This document shows, piece after piece, positions 10,801 to 17,610 of a DNA stretch of 19,305 nucleotides. Source of the stretch: Thermodesulfovibrio sp. (GTDB lineage: Bacteria; Nitrospirota; Thermodesulfovibrionia; Thermodesulfovibrionales; JdFR-85); the NCBI GenBank assembly GCA_027050975.1, contig JALUAR010000084.1, forward strand, positions 1 to 19,305, read 5' to 3'. The notes under the pieces were generated by a model. That model was not told the DNA's origin and ran no database searches. It saw nothing but the letters and a program-made list of their open reading frames with translations. The number at the start of each line of letters is the position of its first letter. Within the stretch, counting starts at the first letter, position 1. Made by a program: the position numbers and the translations under genes.

Positions 10801-11925
10801 GAGGGTGATACAGTAAAGGTTGGTCAGAAGCTGGTTGAGTGGGATCCTTACTCCGTGCCGATTCTTACTGAGGTTGGAGGAAGGATCGCCCTTGGTGACA
10901 TAGTGGAAGGTGTTACTGTAAGGGAAGAGGTGGATGAGATAACTGGTCTCAGTCAGAAGGTTATTATTGACTATCCGCCGAACATGAGACCACGAATCTC
11001 CATCAAGGATGAGCATGGAAAGGCTACCCTCAAGATACCCGGTACAAACCATCCCGCACGATATCTGCTTCCTGCAGGTGCCCATATCCTTGTTGAGAAG
11101 GGTGACATTGTTGCTCCAGGTGATATACTTGCAAAGATTCCGAGGGAGACCACCAAGACCAAGGACATTACAGGTGGTCTGCCGAGGGTAGCAGAGCTCT
11201 TTGAGGCCAGGAAACCAAAGGAGCATGCCATTGTCTCTGAGATAGATGGTGTGGTAGAGTTCAAGAGTGCTCCAAAGGGGCAGAGAGTTGTTGTTGTCCG
11301 CTCTGGTGATACTGTGAAGGAGTATGTGATTCCGAAAGGCAAGCATGTCACCGTGCATGAGGGTGACTGGGTGAGGGCTGGTGAGCAGCTGATGGATGGA
11401 GCCGTGAACCCTCACAGCATCCTTGACATCCTTGGTCCAAAGGAACTCCAGAGGTATCTTGTTGACGAGGTCCAGAAGGTTTACAGGTTGCAGGGTGTTA
11501 GCATCAATGACAAGCATATAGAGATTATCGTCAGACAGATGATGAGAAAGATCAAGATCGAGAACCCTGGTGATACAGACTTCCTCGTAGGCGACCAGGT
11601 TGACAGAATAGAGTTCCTTGAGGAGAATGACCGTGTGAGGGCTCAGGGCGGCAAGCCAGCCACAGGTAAGCCCATGCTTCTTGGTATCACAAAGGCATCT
11701 CTGAGCACATACAGCTGGGTATCTGCAGCATCCTTCCAGGAGACCACAAGGGTGCTTACCGAGGCTGCCCTTGAGGGCAAAATCGATGAACTCAGAGGAC
11801 TGAAGGAGAATGTGATAATGGGAAGGATCATCCCTGCAGGTACGGGTATGAAGCGTTACAGAAATACCTTTGTGAAAAGAGAACCTGTGACAATGCTTCC
11901 AGAGGTAGAGGATCAGGAAGAGTAA
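7816..11925 (+). CDS. rpoC: DNA-directed RNA polymerase subunit beta' (TTG start)
   Basis: The 1369-residue beta-prime subunit carries the catalytic magnesium motif NADFDGD at residues 459-465 (D461, D463, D465). The N-terminal zinc site is C71, C73, C86, C89. The second zinc site is C803, C877, C884, C887. The trigger loop includes M921, R922 and H925. Translation starts at TTG 7816, because the conserved N-terminus LEDIYSLYQRPKNPKEFDAI begins there. GGGGGA (7803-7808) at the end of rpoB serves as the ribosome-binding site. The 3-nt gap to rpoB suggests translational coupling that balances the two subunits. Confidence 0.99.
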   Translation: MLEDIYSLYQRPKNPKEFDAIRIKLASPDKIREWSYGEVKKPETINYRTFKPERDGLFCAKIFGPIKDWECLCGKYKRMKHRGVICDKCGVEVTHSRVRRERLGHIELATPVAHIWFLRGVPSRIGTLLDMTMRQLERVLYFESYIVIDPGDTPLKEKQLLSEEEYKKMLAEHGSAFKAGMGAEAIRELLRKVDLDKLSEELRQKIQDSSSIGQKRKLTKRLKVVEAFRKSGNKPEWMIMDVIPVLPPELRPLVHLDGGRFATSDLNDLYRRVINRNNRLKRLIELKAPSVIIKNEKRMLQEAVDALFDNSKRTKAMKASSRRPLKSLSDMIKGKQGRFRQNLLGKRVDYSGRSVIVVGPELKLHQCGLPKIMALELFKPFVFNKLEEKGYATTIKQAKKLVEMETDEVWDALEDVIKEHPVLLNRAPTLHRLGIQAFDPVLVEGKAIKLHPLVCTAYNADFDGDQMAVHVPLSIEAQIEARVLMMSVNNLLSPAHGKPIVFPTQDMVLGIYYLTKEKNGSRGEGMVFADPEEVRNAYDAGIVSEHAKIKVRINGEMVDTTVGRVIFSEILPEGIPFQFVNKVLTKKELQNLIDYCYKRIGKRQTVVFLDNVERLGFEYATRSGISICMKDMHIPSKKAELIKEAEQQVLEVYKQYADGLITQGERYNKVIDIWANVTEKVAEEMMRELGAEDGKELSEEELKERRAFNSIFMMADSGARGSAAQIRQLAGMRGLMAKPSGEIIETPITANFREGLSPLQYFISTHGARKGLADTALKTANAGYLTRRLVDVAQDVIITEKDCGTTDGIIVTALVEGGEIIQPFEERILGRTASEDVKDPVTGELIVKAGHEIDEEVTQRIIEAGIDRLKIRSVLTCQTRFGVCATCYGRDLARGGPVEIGEAVGIVAAQSIGEPGTQLTMRTFHIGGTATKAVEQAVLEARHSGQVKFSNLNAVRNREGVLVVLNRNATIAIVDKAGREKEKYTLVYGARVLVNEGDTVKVGQKLVEWDPYSVPILTEVGGRIALGDIVEGVTVREEVDEITGLSQKVIIDYPPNMRPRISIKDEHGKATLKIPGTNHPARYLLPAGAHILVEKGDIVAPGDILAKIPRETTKTKDITGGLPRVAELFEARKPKEHAIVSEIDGVVEFKSAPKGQRVVVVRSGDTVKEYVIPKGKHVTVHEGDWVRAGEQLMDGAVNPHSILDILGPKELQRYLVDEVQKVYRLQGVSINDKHIEIIVRQMMRKIKIENPGDTDFLVGDQVDRIEFLEENDRVRAQGGKPATGKPMLLGITKASLSTYSWVSAASFQETTRVLTEAALEGKIDELRGLKENVIMGRIIPAGTGMKRYRNTFVKREPVTMLPEVEDQEE

Positions 11926-11931
11926 AAAGAG

Positions 11932-12699
11932 ATGTCTTTTCTCATAGCACTTGCAGGTAAGGGCGGTACAGGGAAGACCTCCATTGCGGGGTTAACCATA
12001 CGGTATCTTATAGAGAAAAGAAAGGGGCCGATTCTTGCTGTTGATGCTGACAGTAATGCATGCCTGAACGAGGCCCTTGGAGTTGAGGTTCATGCAACAG
12101 TTGGGTCTCTGAGAGAGACTTCCCTTGAGACTATCCGTTCCGGTGCAGAGAGGCCTGGTGGAATGAGTATGGAAGAACTTTTCGAATACCAGATCCACCA
12201 GGCCCTTATAGAAGCAAAGGGATTTGATCTTCTTGTAATGGGCAGGCCGGAGGGACCTGGCTGTTACTGTGCTGCCAATAATATTATCAGGAAATACACC
12301 GATGTCCTCTCTGAAAAGTATCCTTATGTGGTGATTGACAATGAGGCAGGCATGGAGCACCTCAGCAGGCGCACTACCCATAATGTTAATCTCCTCCTCA
12401 TGGTGAGTGATCCAACAATAAAGGGTGTAAAGACGGCAAAGAGGATAGACTCTCTGGTGGAGGAACTGAAACTGGATGTGGAGCGTAAGGTGCTGATCAT
12501 TAACAGGGTGATGGGAGAAGAGGGAGAGCAATTGAGAGAACTTGCTCAGGATTTAGGGCTTGAGGTGGCTGGCCTTGTACCGCAGGATGGCACCATTTTT
12601 GAGTATGACCTTCAGGGTAGGCCCATCTTTGAACTGCCTGAGGACAGTCCGGCCCTTCAGGCGGTTTATTCCATCCTTGACAACCTTGATATCCCGTAA
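11932..12699 (+). CDS. cooC: CooC-like carbon monoxide dehydrogenase maturation ATPase
   Basis: The 255-residue MinD/SIMIBI-class ATPase begins with a deviant Walker A motif, GKGGTGKTS (residues 9-17, signature K10 and catalytic K15). The family motif VDADSN is at 37-42 and the Walker B-like VVIDNEAG at 133-140. It has the CooC-typical GPGCYC (C111 and C113), which in CooC dimers binds metal. CooC inserts nickel into the carbon monoxide dehydrogenase active site. The gene starts 6 nt after rpoC with no terminator between, so it probably shares the rpoBC transcript. No dehydrogenase subunit is in the window. A different nickel or iron-sulfur client cannot be excluded. Confidence 0.85.
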   Translation: MSFLIALAGKGGTGKTSIAGLTIRYLIEKRKGPILAVDADSNACLNEALGVEVHATVGSLRETSLETIRSGAERPGGMSMEELFEYQIHQALIEAKGFDLLVMGRPEGPGCYCAANNIIRKYTDVLSEKYPYVVIDNEAGMEHLSRRTTHNVNLLLMVSDPTIKGVKTAKRIDSLVEELKLDVERKVLIINRVMGEEGEQLRELAQDLGLEVAGLVPQDGTIFEYDLQGRPIFELPEDSPALQAVYSILDNLDIP

Positions 12700-12784
12700 G
12701 CCATTAGTTCACTCCCAAAACAGTCTCTGCATCTTTTGAAAGGTAGAAACAAATCTGAGATACTGTAGCTCTTCATCACACCCC

Positions 12785-12816
12785 TTGACCCGGTACCATA
12801 CTACAGGGTTTATAAT
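12785..12816 (+). promoter_or_regulatory. MerR-type promoter/operator upstream of merR
   Basis: The -35 TTGACC (12785-12790) and -10 TATAAT (12811-12816) are separated by 20 bp, too long for normal sigma-70 use but typical of MerR-activated promoters. An imperfect dyad fills the spacer (12788-12809), with outer arms ACCC and GGGT and inner arms GTA and TAC. 27 of 32 positions match the promoter at 13249-13280. Confidence 0.85.
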
Positions 12817-12836
12817 GAATAATCAAAAGGAGGTGG

Positions 12837-13238
12837 ATGATGAGGTATCTTACCACAGGACAACTTGCTAAGGAGGCAGGGGTGAATATTGAGACTATCA
12901 GGTATTACGAGAGAAGAGGTCTTCTTCCCAAGGTGCCAAGGCGAGCATCTGGCTACCGTCAGTATCCACCTGATATGGTCAGGCGAATCAGATTTATAAA
13001 GCATGCTCAGGCCCTCGGTTTTTCGCTGAAGGAGATCTCTGAGCTTTTATCACTCCGCCTGGATAAAAACACCCCCTGCTATGAGGTGAAAAGGAGGGCA
13101 GAGGCCAAGATTAAGGATATTGAGGAAAAGATAGAAAACCTTAAAAGAATGAAGAAGGCCCTTGCAAGGCTTACATCTGCTTGTAGCGGCAAAGGCACTG
13201 TACTTGATTGTCCGATTCTTGAGGCTCTGGATAATTGA
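12837..13238 (+). CDS. MerR-family transcriptional regulator, mercury/thiol-metal type
   Basis: The 133-residue regulator has an N-terminal winged helix-turn-helix (about 4-72) with TIRYYERRGLLP (20-31) and SGYRQYPPD. A long dimerisation helix follows (about 82-112). Cysteines C81, C116 and C125 have the same spacing (35 and 9) as the three mercury-binding cysteines of Tn501 MerR, ending in DCPILEAL. This points to Hg(II) or another soft, thiol-binding metal. The start is ATG 12837 or the next codon, also ATG; AGGAGGT lies just upstream. The gene has its own MerR-type promoter, so autoregulation is likely. The true inducer is not shown by sequence. Confidence 0.85.
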   Translation: MMRYLTTGQLAKEAGVNIETIRYYERRGLLPKVPRRASGYRQYPPDMVRRIRFIKHAQALGFSLKEISELLSLRLDKNTPCYEVKRRAEAKIKDIEEKIENLKRMKKALARLTSACSGKGTVLDCPILEALDN

Positions 13239-13248
13239 TCTTTTTTTC

Positions 13249-13280
13249 TTGACTCCGTACCATGCTACAGGGTGTATACT
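13249..13280 (+). promoter_or_regulatory. MerR-type promoter/operator upstream of the thioredoxin-fold gene
   Basis: The -35 TTGACT (13249-13254) and -10 TATACT (13275-13280) have the same 20-bp spacing. The dyad (13252-13273) is nearly the same as the one before merR, and CCATGCTACAGGGT differs from the first copy by a single base. The T-run 13241-13247 just upstream lacks a clear hairpin. The protein encoded at 12837-13238 is the obvious candidate activator. Confidence 0.85.
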
Positions 13281-13315
13281 ATGAGCAGAAGTTTCAATGA
13301 AAGGGGGTTTTAGTA

Positions 13316-13582
13316 ATGGCAACAAAGAGAAAAATTGAGATCTTCAGTGCAGGCTGTCCTGCATGTGAGGAGACAGTGCAGGAGATCAGAAAGGCTGCAT
13401 GTCCATCCTGTGAGATTGATGTACTGGACATGAATGACCCCGAGGTGGCAGAGAGGGCGAAGGCACTTGGTATCCGTACTGTACCTGCAGTGCTGATTGA
13501 TGGCCAATTGGCAGACTGCTGTTCAGGCCGTAGGGTTAACATTGAGATCCTGAAGACAGCCGGTCTTGGTAAACCGCTGTAA
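13316..13582 (+). CDS. Small Cys-rich thioredoxin-fold protein of the MerR unit
   Basis: The 88-residue protein looks like a minimal thioredoxin or glutaredoxin fold. It has beta strand KIEIFSAG, then redox motif C14-P-A-C17, a second pair C29-P-S-C32, the cis-proline loop RTVPAV (P57), and VLIDGQ followed by C68-C69. The extra Cys pairs suggest metal or thiol relay rather than a general reductant. No signal peptide or membrane segment is visible, so it is probably cytoplasmic. AAGGGGG (13301-13307) is the ribosome-binding site. Its promoter duplicates that of the merR-like gene, so it is the likely regulated effector. The exact function is unknown; Hg(II) or arsenic/selenium thiol chemistry are guesses. 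Confidence 0.75.
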   Translation: MATKRKIEIFSAGCPACEETVQEIRKAACPSCEIDVLDMNDPEVAERAKALGIRTVPAVLIDGQLADCCSGRRVNIEILKTAGLGKPL

Positions 13583-13597
13583 AAATGTTGTCATAGA

Positions 13598-13622
13598 GGC
13601 GTATTGCTGTACGCCCCTTTCT
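13598..13622 (+). terminator. Possible terminator after the thioredoxin-fold gene
   Basis: GGCGTA (13598-13603) pairs with TACGCC (13610-13615) around a 6-nt loop and is followed by the pyrimidine-rich CCTTTCTTACTT. The U tract is interrupted, so this is a moderate candidate only. It sits 15 nt after the stop codon. Confidence 0.5.
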
Positions 13623-13645
13623 TACTTAAATGGAGACCTGATTTT

Positions 13646-13694
13646 AGCCCTGAGACAATCTGCAGATATTGTCAGATATTTCAGCAACAGGGCT
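13646..13694 (+). other. Nested stem-loop upstream of selB
   Basis: An outer 7-bp stem AGCCCTG (13646-13652) with CAGGGCT (13688-13694) encloses a 6-bp stem GACAAT (13654-13659) with ATTGTC (13668-13673). The T-rich TTTGCTTTGTCTT follows, so it could act as a terminator or a leader structure for selB. I looked here for selC (tRNA-Sec) and did not find it. Confidence 0.5.
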
Positions 13695-13807
13695 TTGCTT
13701 TGTCTTCATAACAAGATCTGACTCCTCTGCCGCTCTAAAAACAGATGGAAATATGCTAAAATTTATAGATTGAGAGAGTTACACTCCAACAGCAAAGATG
13801 ATGCTCT

Positions 13808-15715
13808 ATGAATAAATACATAATCCTTGGCACAGCAGGACATATTGATCACGGCAAAAGCCAGCTGGTAAAGGCCCTCACCGGAGTTGATCCCGACAGG
13901 CTGAAGGAAGAAAAGGAGCGGGGCATTACCATTGACCTCGGTTTTGCTGATATCAAGTACCCCGATGGCCTGAGGGTAGGGATTGTTGATGTCCCCGGGC
14001 ATGAGCGGCTTGTGAAGAATATGCTGGCTGGCGCCGGAGGGATTGATATTGTCGTCCTCGTGATTGCTGCTGACGAAGGGATTATGCCACAGAGCAGAGA
14101 GCATCTTGCCATCTGTAACCTTCTGGGAATCAAATCAGGCATTATTGCCATTACAAAAATTGACATAGTTGAAGATGACTGGCTTGAGCTGGTCACTGAA
14201 GAGGTGAGGGACTTTGTTAAGGGCACCTTTCTTGAGGGTGCCGAGATTGTGCCGGTCTCTTCAAAGACCGGAGAGAATATTGAACTGCTGAAGGAGAAGA
14301 TCCATGACCTTGCCCTCAGGGTCTCGCCAAAAAGTACGGGCGGGCTTTTCAGACTCCCCATTGACCGTGTGTTTACCCTCAGGGGGTTCGGCACTGTTGT
14401 GACAGGCACAGTACTTTCAGGCCAGATAGCCCTTAATGATGATGTGGAGATTCTGCCGACGGGAATCAGATCAAAGGTGCGAGGGCTACATAGCCATGGT
14501 GCTCCTGTTGAGCAGGGTCTTGCCGGGCAGAGGCTTGCCATAAATCTCCAGGGTGTGGAGAAGGAGTCCCTCAAAAGGGGTGATGCAGTGGTAACCCCCG
14601 GAAGGTTCAGCCCCACCCAGAGCATAGATGTGAGAATAAAACTCCTGGAGGATGCACCGCCCCTGAAGAGCAAGACAAACATACACTTTCATCTTGCCAC
14701 ATCAGAAGTCATAGGCAGGGTAATACTCTATGACTGCGACCAGCTAAAGGGTGGTGAGAGTGCTTACTGCCAGATCAGGCTCGAAAAACCGGTGCTGGCT
14801 GTCAGTGGAGACAGGTTTATTATAAGGAGATTCTCTCCTGTTCAGACCATTGGCGGTGGTATTATTCTTGATGCATGGGCAAAAAGAAGACGAAAGAAAG
14901 AGGGACTGAAAGACCTGGAGATATTTGAACAGGGCACTTTAAAGGATCGGATTGAGACAAAGATAAGGAAGTCCGGACTTAAAGGATTTTTAAGGGAGAG
15001 GATTTATGGCTGGATTAATGCTGAGGTGAAGGAGTGCGATAAGGCACTGAAGGAACTGATCAAGGAAAAGAGGGTTTATCAGTATAGTGACTTTCTTATT
15101 CACGGTGATGTTTATCAGAGCATGAAGGATAAACTGATAGATGCCCTCCAGAGATTCCACAAAAACAATCCCCTGAAGCCGGGTATGTCAAAAGAGGTCT
15201 TAAGAGGGATTTTCGGGCTTAAGCCGGAGGTGTTCCAGGGTATACTCTCCCTCACCGAAGAGATAGTTGCAGAGAGGGATATTGTGAGGCTCAGGGAGTT
15301 CACTGTTTCTGTAACCGACAGCTACCAGGAGATAAAGGATAAGATAGTCAGGCTTCTTGAAAAAGAGCGTTTCCAGCCACCCTCAAAAGAGGAGCTTGCA
15401 GAGTACTGTAATGTTAAGCCAAAGGAGATGGACGATATCCTCAGGCTTATGACAAATGAGGGTACACTCAAGCGGATTACGGATTCGTTATACCTGAGAA
15501 GCGAGGACTATGAGGAGATGCTTAACCTCCTGAGGGAGTTTTATTCAAAAAACGATACCATGACAGTGGGCCAGTTCCGCGACCTCCTTACCACTACAAG
15601 GAAGTTTGCCCTTCCCTTCCTTGAGCATCTTGACTCAAACAAGATTACTCTCAGGGTGGGAGATGTAAGAAAGATGCACCCCTCATTCAAAAAACAGGTC
15701 TTTGGAGGCGATTAA
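13808..15715 (+). CDS. selB: Selenocysteine-specific elongation factor SelB
   Basis: The 635-residue GTPase resembles EF-Tu at its N-terminus. G1 is GTAGHIDHGKS (residues 8-18), switch 1 contains RGITIDLGFA, G3 is DVPGHE (61-66) and G4 is TKID (116-119). Domains 2-3 run to about residue 360, and the rest is the set of winged-helix repeats that bind the SECIS hairpin in mRNA. The end has the typical RKFALPFLEHLD and RVGDVRK. SelB delivers Sec-tRNA to UGA codons, implying that the organism makes selenoproteins. No selA, selC or selD is in the window. The ribosome-binding site before ATG 13808 is weak. Confidence 0.96.
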   Translation: MNKYIILGTAGHIDHGKSQLVKALTGVDPDRLKEEKERGITIDLGFADIKYPDGLRVGIVDVPGHERLVKNMLAGAGGIDIVVLVIAADEGIMPQSREHLAICNLLGIKSGIIAITKIDIVEDDWLELVTEEVRDFVKGTFLEGAEIVPVSSKTGENIELLKEKIHDLALRVSPKSTGGLFRLPIDRVFTLRGFGTVVTGTVLSGQIALNDDVEILPTGIRSKVRGLHSHGAPVEQGLAGQRLAINLQGVEKESLKRGDAVVTPGRFSPTQSIDVRIKLLEDAPPLKSKTNIHFHLATSEVIGRVILYDCDQLKGGESAYCQIRLEKPVLAVSGDRFIIRRFSPVQTIGGGIILDAWAKRRRKKEGLKDLEIFEQGTLKDRIETKIRKSGLKGFLRERIYGWINAEVKECDKALKELIKEKRVYQYSDFLIHGDVYQSMKDKLIDALQRFHKNNPLKPGMSKEVLRGIFGLKPEVFQGILSLTEEIVAERDIVRLREFTVSVTDSYQEIKDKIVRLLEKERFQPPSKEELAEYCNVKPKEMDDILRLMTNEGTLKRITDSLYLRSEDYEEMLNLLREFYSKNDTMTVGQFRDLLTTTRKFALPFLEHLDSNKITLRVGDVRKMHPSFKKQVFGGD

Positions 15716-15720
15716 AGAGA

Positions 15721-16491
15721 ATGTCTGCCGTTGTTATCATTCCCGCAAGATACGCCTCTACAAGGCTTCCGGGAAAGCCCCTTATAAAACTTCTTGGAAA
15801 ACCACTCATTCAGTATGTGTATGAGGCATCAAAGAAGGCAAGGCTTGTTGATGAAGTTGTGGTTGCTACTGATGACAGGAGAATCCTTGAAACAGTTGAG
15901 GGCTTTGGTGGTAAAGCAGTGATGACATCTGCTTCTCACCCCTCCGGTACTGACAGGATTGCCGAGGTTGCCAGGGCTCTGAACTGTGATATTGTGGTCA
16001 ATGTGCAGGGTGACGAGCCCCTTATGAGGCCGGAGATGATTGATGATGTGGTACGGCTTCTTCAGGATGATGCTAAGGCTGACATGGCAACACTATGTAT
16101 CAGCACAGACAGATCTGACGAGATCTTTAATCCCAATGTGGTAAAGGTTGTGACAGACCAGAAGGGTTTTGCTCTCTATTTTTCCAGGGCACCTATTGCA
16201 TTTTACAGAGATTGTGTGAAAGTGGAGCGGGCTTCAGGCTTTTACCTTTATACTGTTAGTGCGCCTATCACAGTGAAGAAACATATCGGGATTTACGGCT
16301 ACAGAAGGAATGTGCTCCTGCAGCTTACCCGGATTCCTCAATCACCCCTTGAACAGGCAGAAAAGCTGGAACAGCTCCGTGCCCTTGAAAATGGTTACAG
16401 GATTAAGGTGAAGGAGACGGAGTTTGAGACCATTGGGGTAGATACGCCCGAGGATGTGGAAATGGTGGAGGAGATGCTGAAAAATCTCTAA
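15721..16491 (+). CDS. kdsB: 3-deoxy-manno-octulosonate cytidylyltransferase KdsB
   Basis: The 256-residue enzyme activates Kdo to CMP-Kdo for lipopolysaccharide synthesis in the cytoplasm. The nucleotide-binding start IPARYASTRLPGKPL is at residues 7-21, VNVQGDEPL at 93-101, and the YFSRAPI substrate loop follows. The C-terminal signature YGYRRNVL, with SPLEQAEKLEQLRALENG, is intact. The gene starts 5 nt after selB, so both are probably co-transcribed although their functions are unrelated. It ends by overlapping the convergent radical SAM gene by 4 bp. Its presence is the clearest evidence for a Gram-negative outer membrane. Confidence 0.97.
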   Translation: MSAVVIIPARYASTRLPGKPLIKLLGKPLIQYVYEASKKARLVDEVVVATDDRRILETVEGFGGKAVMTSASHPSGTDRIAEVARALNCDIVVNVQGDEPLMRPEMIDDVVRLLQDDAKADMATLCISTDRSDEIFNPNVVKVVTDQKGFALYFSRAPIAFYRDCVKVERASGFYLYTVSAPITVKKHIGIYGYRRNVLLQLTRIPQSPLEQAEKLEQLRALENGYRIKVKETEFETIGVDTPEDVEMVEEMLKNL

Positions 16492-17498
16492 GGCATACCA
16501 ACGCCATCAATAACAGTACCACAATTATTACACTTCCCATTCTTCATATTTATCTTCAGTAGTTGAAAGCCGAATCTCTCAATCAGTAGCTCCCCACAGT
16601 GTGGGCAATAGGTATTTTCACCACCTTCACCAGGCACATTGCCTTCATAGACATATTTCAATCCAGCCTTGAGGCCGATATCCCTGGCCTTTCGTAAGGT
16701 TGAGACCGGAGTCCTTGGTCGGTCTGTCAGTTTGTATGCGGGATAAAACTGGGTTACATGCCAGGGAATAGTTGGATCAACTGAGACAATGAACTCTGCT
16801 GTCCATTTCAGAAAGTCCTCTGAGTCATTAAGCCCCGGGATGATTAGAGTGGTAACCTCCACCCATACGCCCTTGTCTTTCATGATCTTAATAGTGTCAA
16901 GCACAGGACCGAGACGGGCACCTGCAATCTTTTTGTAAAACTCTTCATCTCCTTTGAGGTCAACGTTGATTCCATCAAGGTAGGGTGCTATAAGCTCTAT
17001 TGCCTCAGGGGATGTGAAGCCATTACTGACAAAGACATTCTTTATGCCATGTTCATGGGCAATACGGGCACAGTCATAGGCAAACTCCATATATATAGTC
17101 GGCTCTGTGTAGGTATATGAGATGCTCTGGCAGTCCGTCACCTCAGCCCTTTTCACGACATCCTCAGGAGTAACATCCTCACCGGCAACATCAGAATGGA
17201 GCTTCGTGTATTGTGATATCTCCCAGTTCTGACAGTGGAGACAACGAAGATTGCAGCCAACTGTGGAAATGGAGTAGGAGCGCGAGCCTGGATAAAAGTG
17301 AAAGAGTGGCTTCTTCTCAATTGGGTCGATATGACTTGCCACAACTTTGCCATATACAATGGTGTAAAGAACTCCGCCTCTGTTTTCTCTTACTCCACAG
17401 ATACCACGTTTGCCAGGTTTTATAACACAGCTGTGGGGACATAGATGGCACTTTACCTTTTCTTCTTCAAGCTTTTCATATAACATTGCCTCTTTCAT
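16488..17498 (-). CDS. amrS: AmmeMemoRadiSam-type radical SAM enzyme
   Basis: The 336-residue protein is related to pyruvate formate-lyase activating enzymes. The radical SAM cluster motif is C82-N-L-R-C86-L-H-C89. The N-terminus has C17, C20, C24 and C34 in the pattern CHLCPHSC...GICGVR, typical of this family. The C-terminus has two CxxC pairs (C298/C301 and C323/C326) that form a likely zinc ribbon. In many genomes it is found with AMMECR1 and Memo proteins, neither of which is in this window. Start ATG at 17498 has AGGAGT 6 nt upstream. It is divergent from the archaemetzincin gene. The substrate cannot be read from the sequence. Confidence 0.88.
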   Translation of the reverse strand: MKEAMLYEKLEEEKVKCHLCPHSCVIKPGKRGICGVRENRGGVLYTIVYGKVVASHIDPIEKKPLFHFYPGSRSYSISTVGCNLRCLHCQNWEISQYTKLHSDVAGEDVTPEDVVKRAEVTDCQSISYTYTEPTIYMEFAYDCARIAHEHGIKNVFVSNGFTSPEAIELIAPYLDGINVDLKGDEEFYKKIAGARLGPVLDTIKIMKDKGVWVEVTTLIIPGLNDSEDFLKWTAEFIVSVDPTIPWHVTQFYPAYKLTDRPRTPVSTLRKARDIGLKAGLKYVYEGNVPGEGGENTYCPHCGELLIERFGFQLLKINMKNGKCNNCGTVIDGVGMP

Positions 17499-17523
17499 GA
17501 AATTACTCCTGACAGATGTTTTT

Positions 17524-17556
17524 TTGTAATCTTAGTTTTATACTATCAGATTACAA
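17524..17556. promoter_or_regulatory. 9-bp inverted repeat in the divergent radical SAM / archaemetzincin intergenic region
   Basis: TTGTAATCT (17524-17532) and AGATTACAA (17548-17556) form a perfect inverted repeat with a 15-nt spacer. It lies in the 112-nt gap between two divergent starts. A plausible plus-strand -10, TATAAT (17560-17565), has a weak TTTATA -35 (17537-17542, 17-bp spacer) inside the repeat. A shared operator is a reasonable inference. Confidence 0.5.
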
Positions 17557-17610
17557 TGATATAATCAATTATTATTTCATATTTTCAATTTCGGTAAGGA
17601 GAGTAGTCAT

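Noticed and set aside
9691..11517. 608-codon open frame on the minus strand inside rpoC
   Set aside because: It is antisense to intact, conserved rpoC codons, has no recognisable domains and no ribosome-binding site. It is a by-product of rpoC codon usage.
12700..12784. Terminator after the cooC-like gene
   Set aside because: Only a weak, mismatched CAGT...ACTG pairing across a long loop and no U tract were found.
13241..13247. T-run after merR as a terminator
   Set aside because: No stable hairpin precedes it. The run is more likely upstream promoter sequence.
13583..13807. selC (tRNA-Sec) upstream of selB
   Set aside because: No long acceptor stem, no TCA anticodon loop and no TTCGA-type T loop could be found on either strand.
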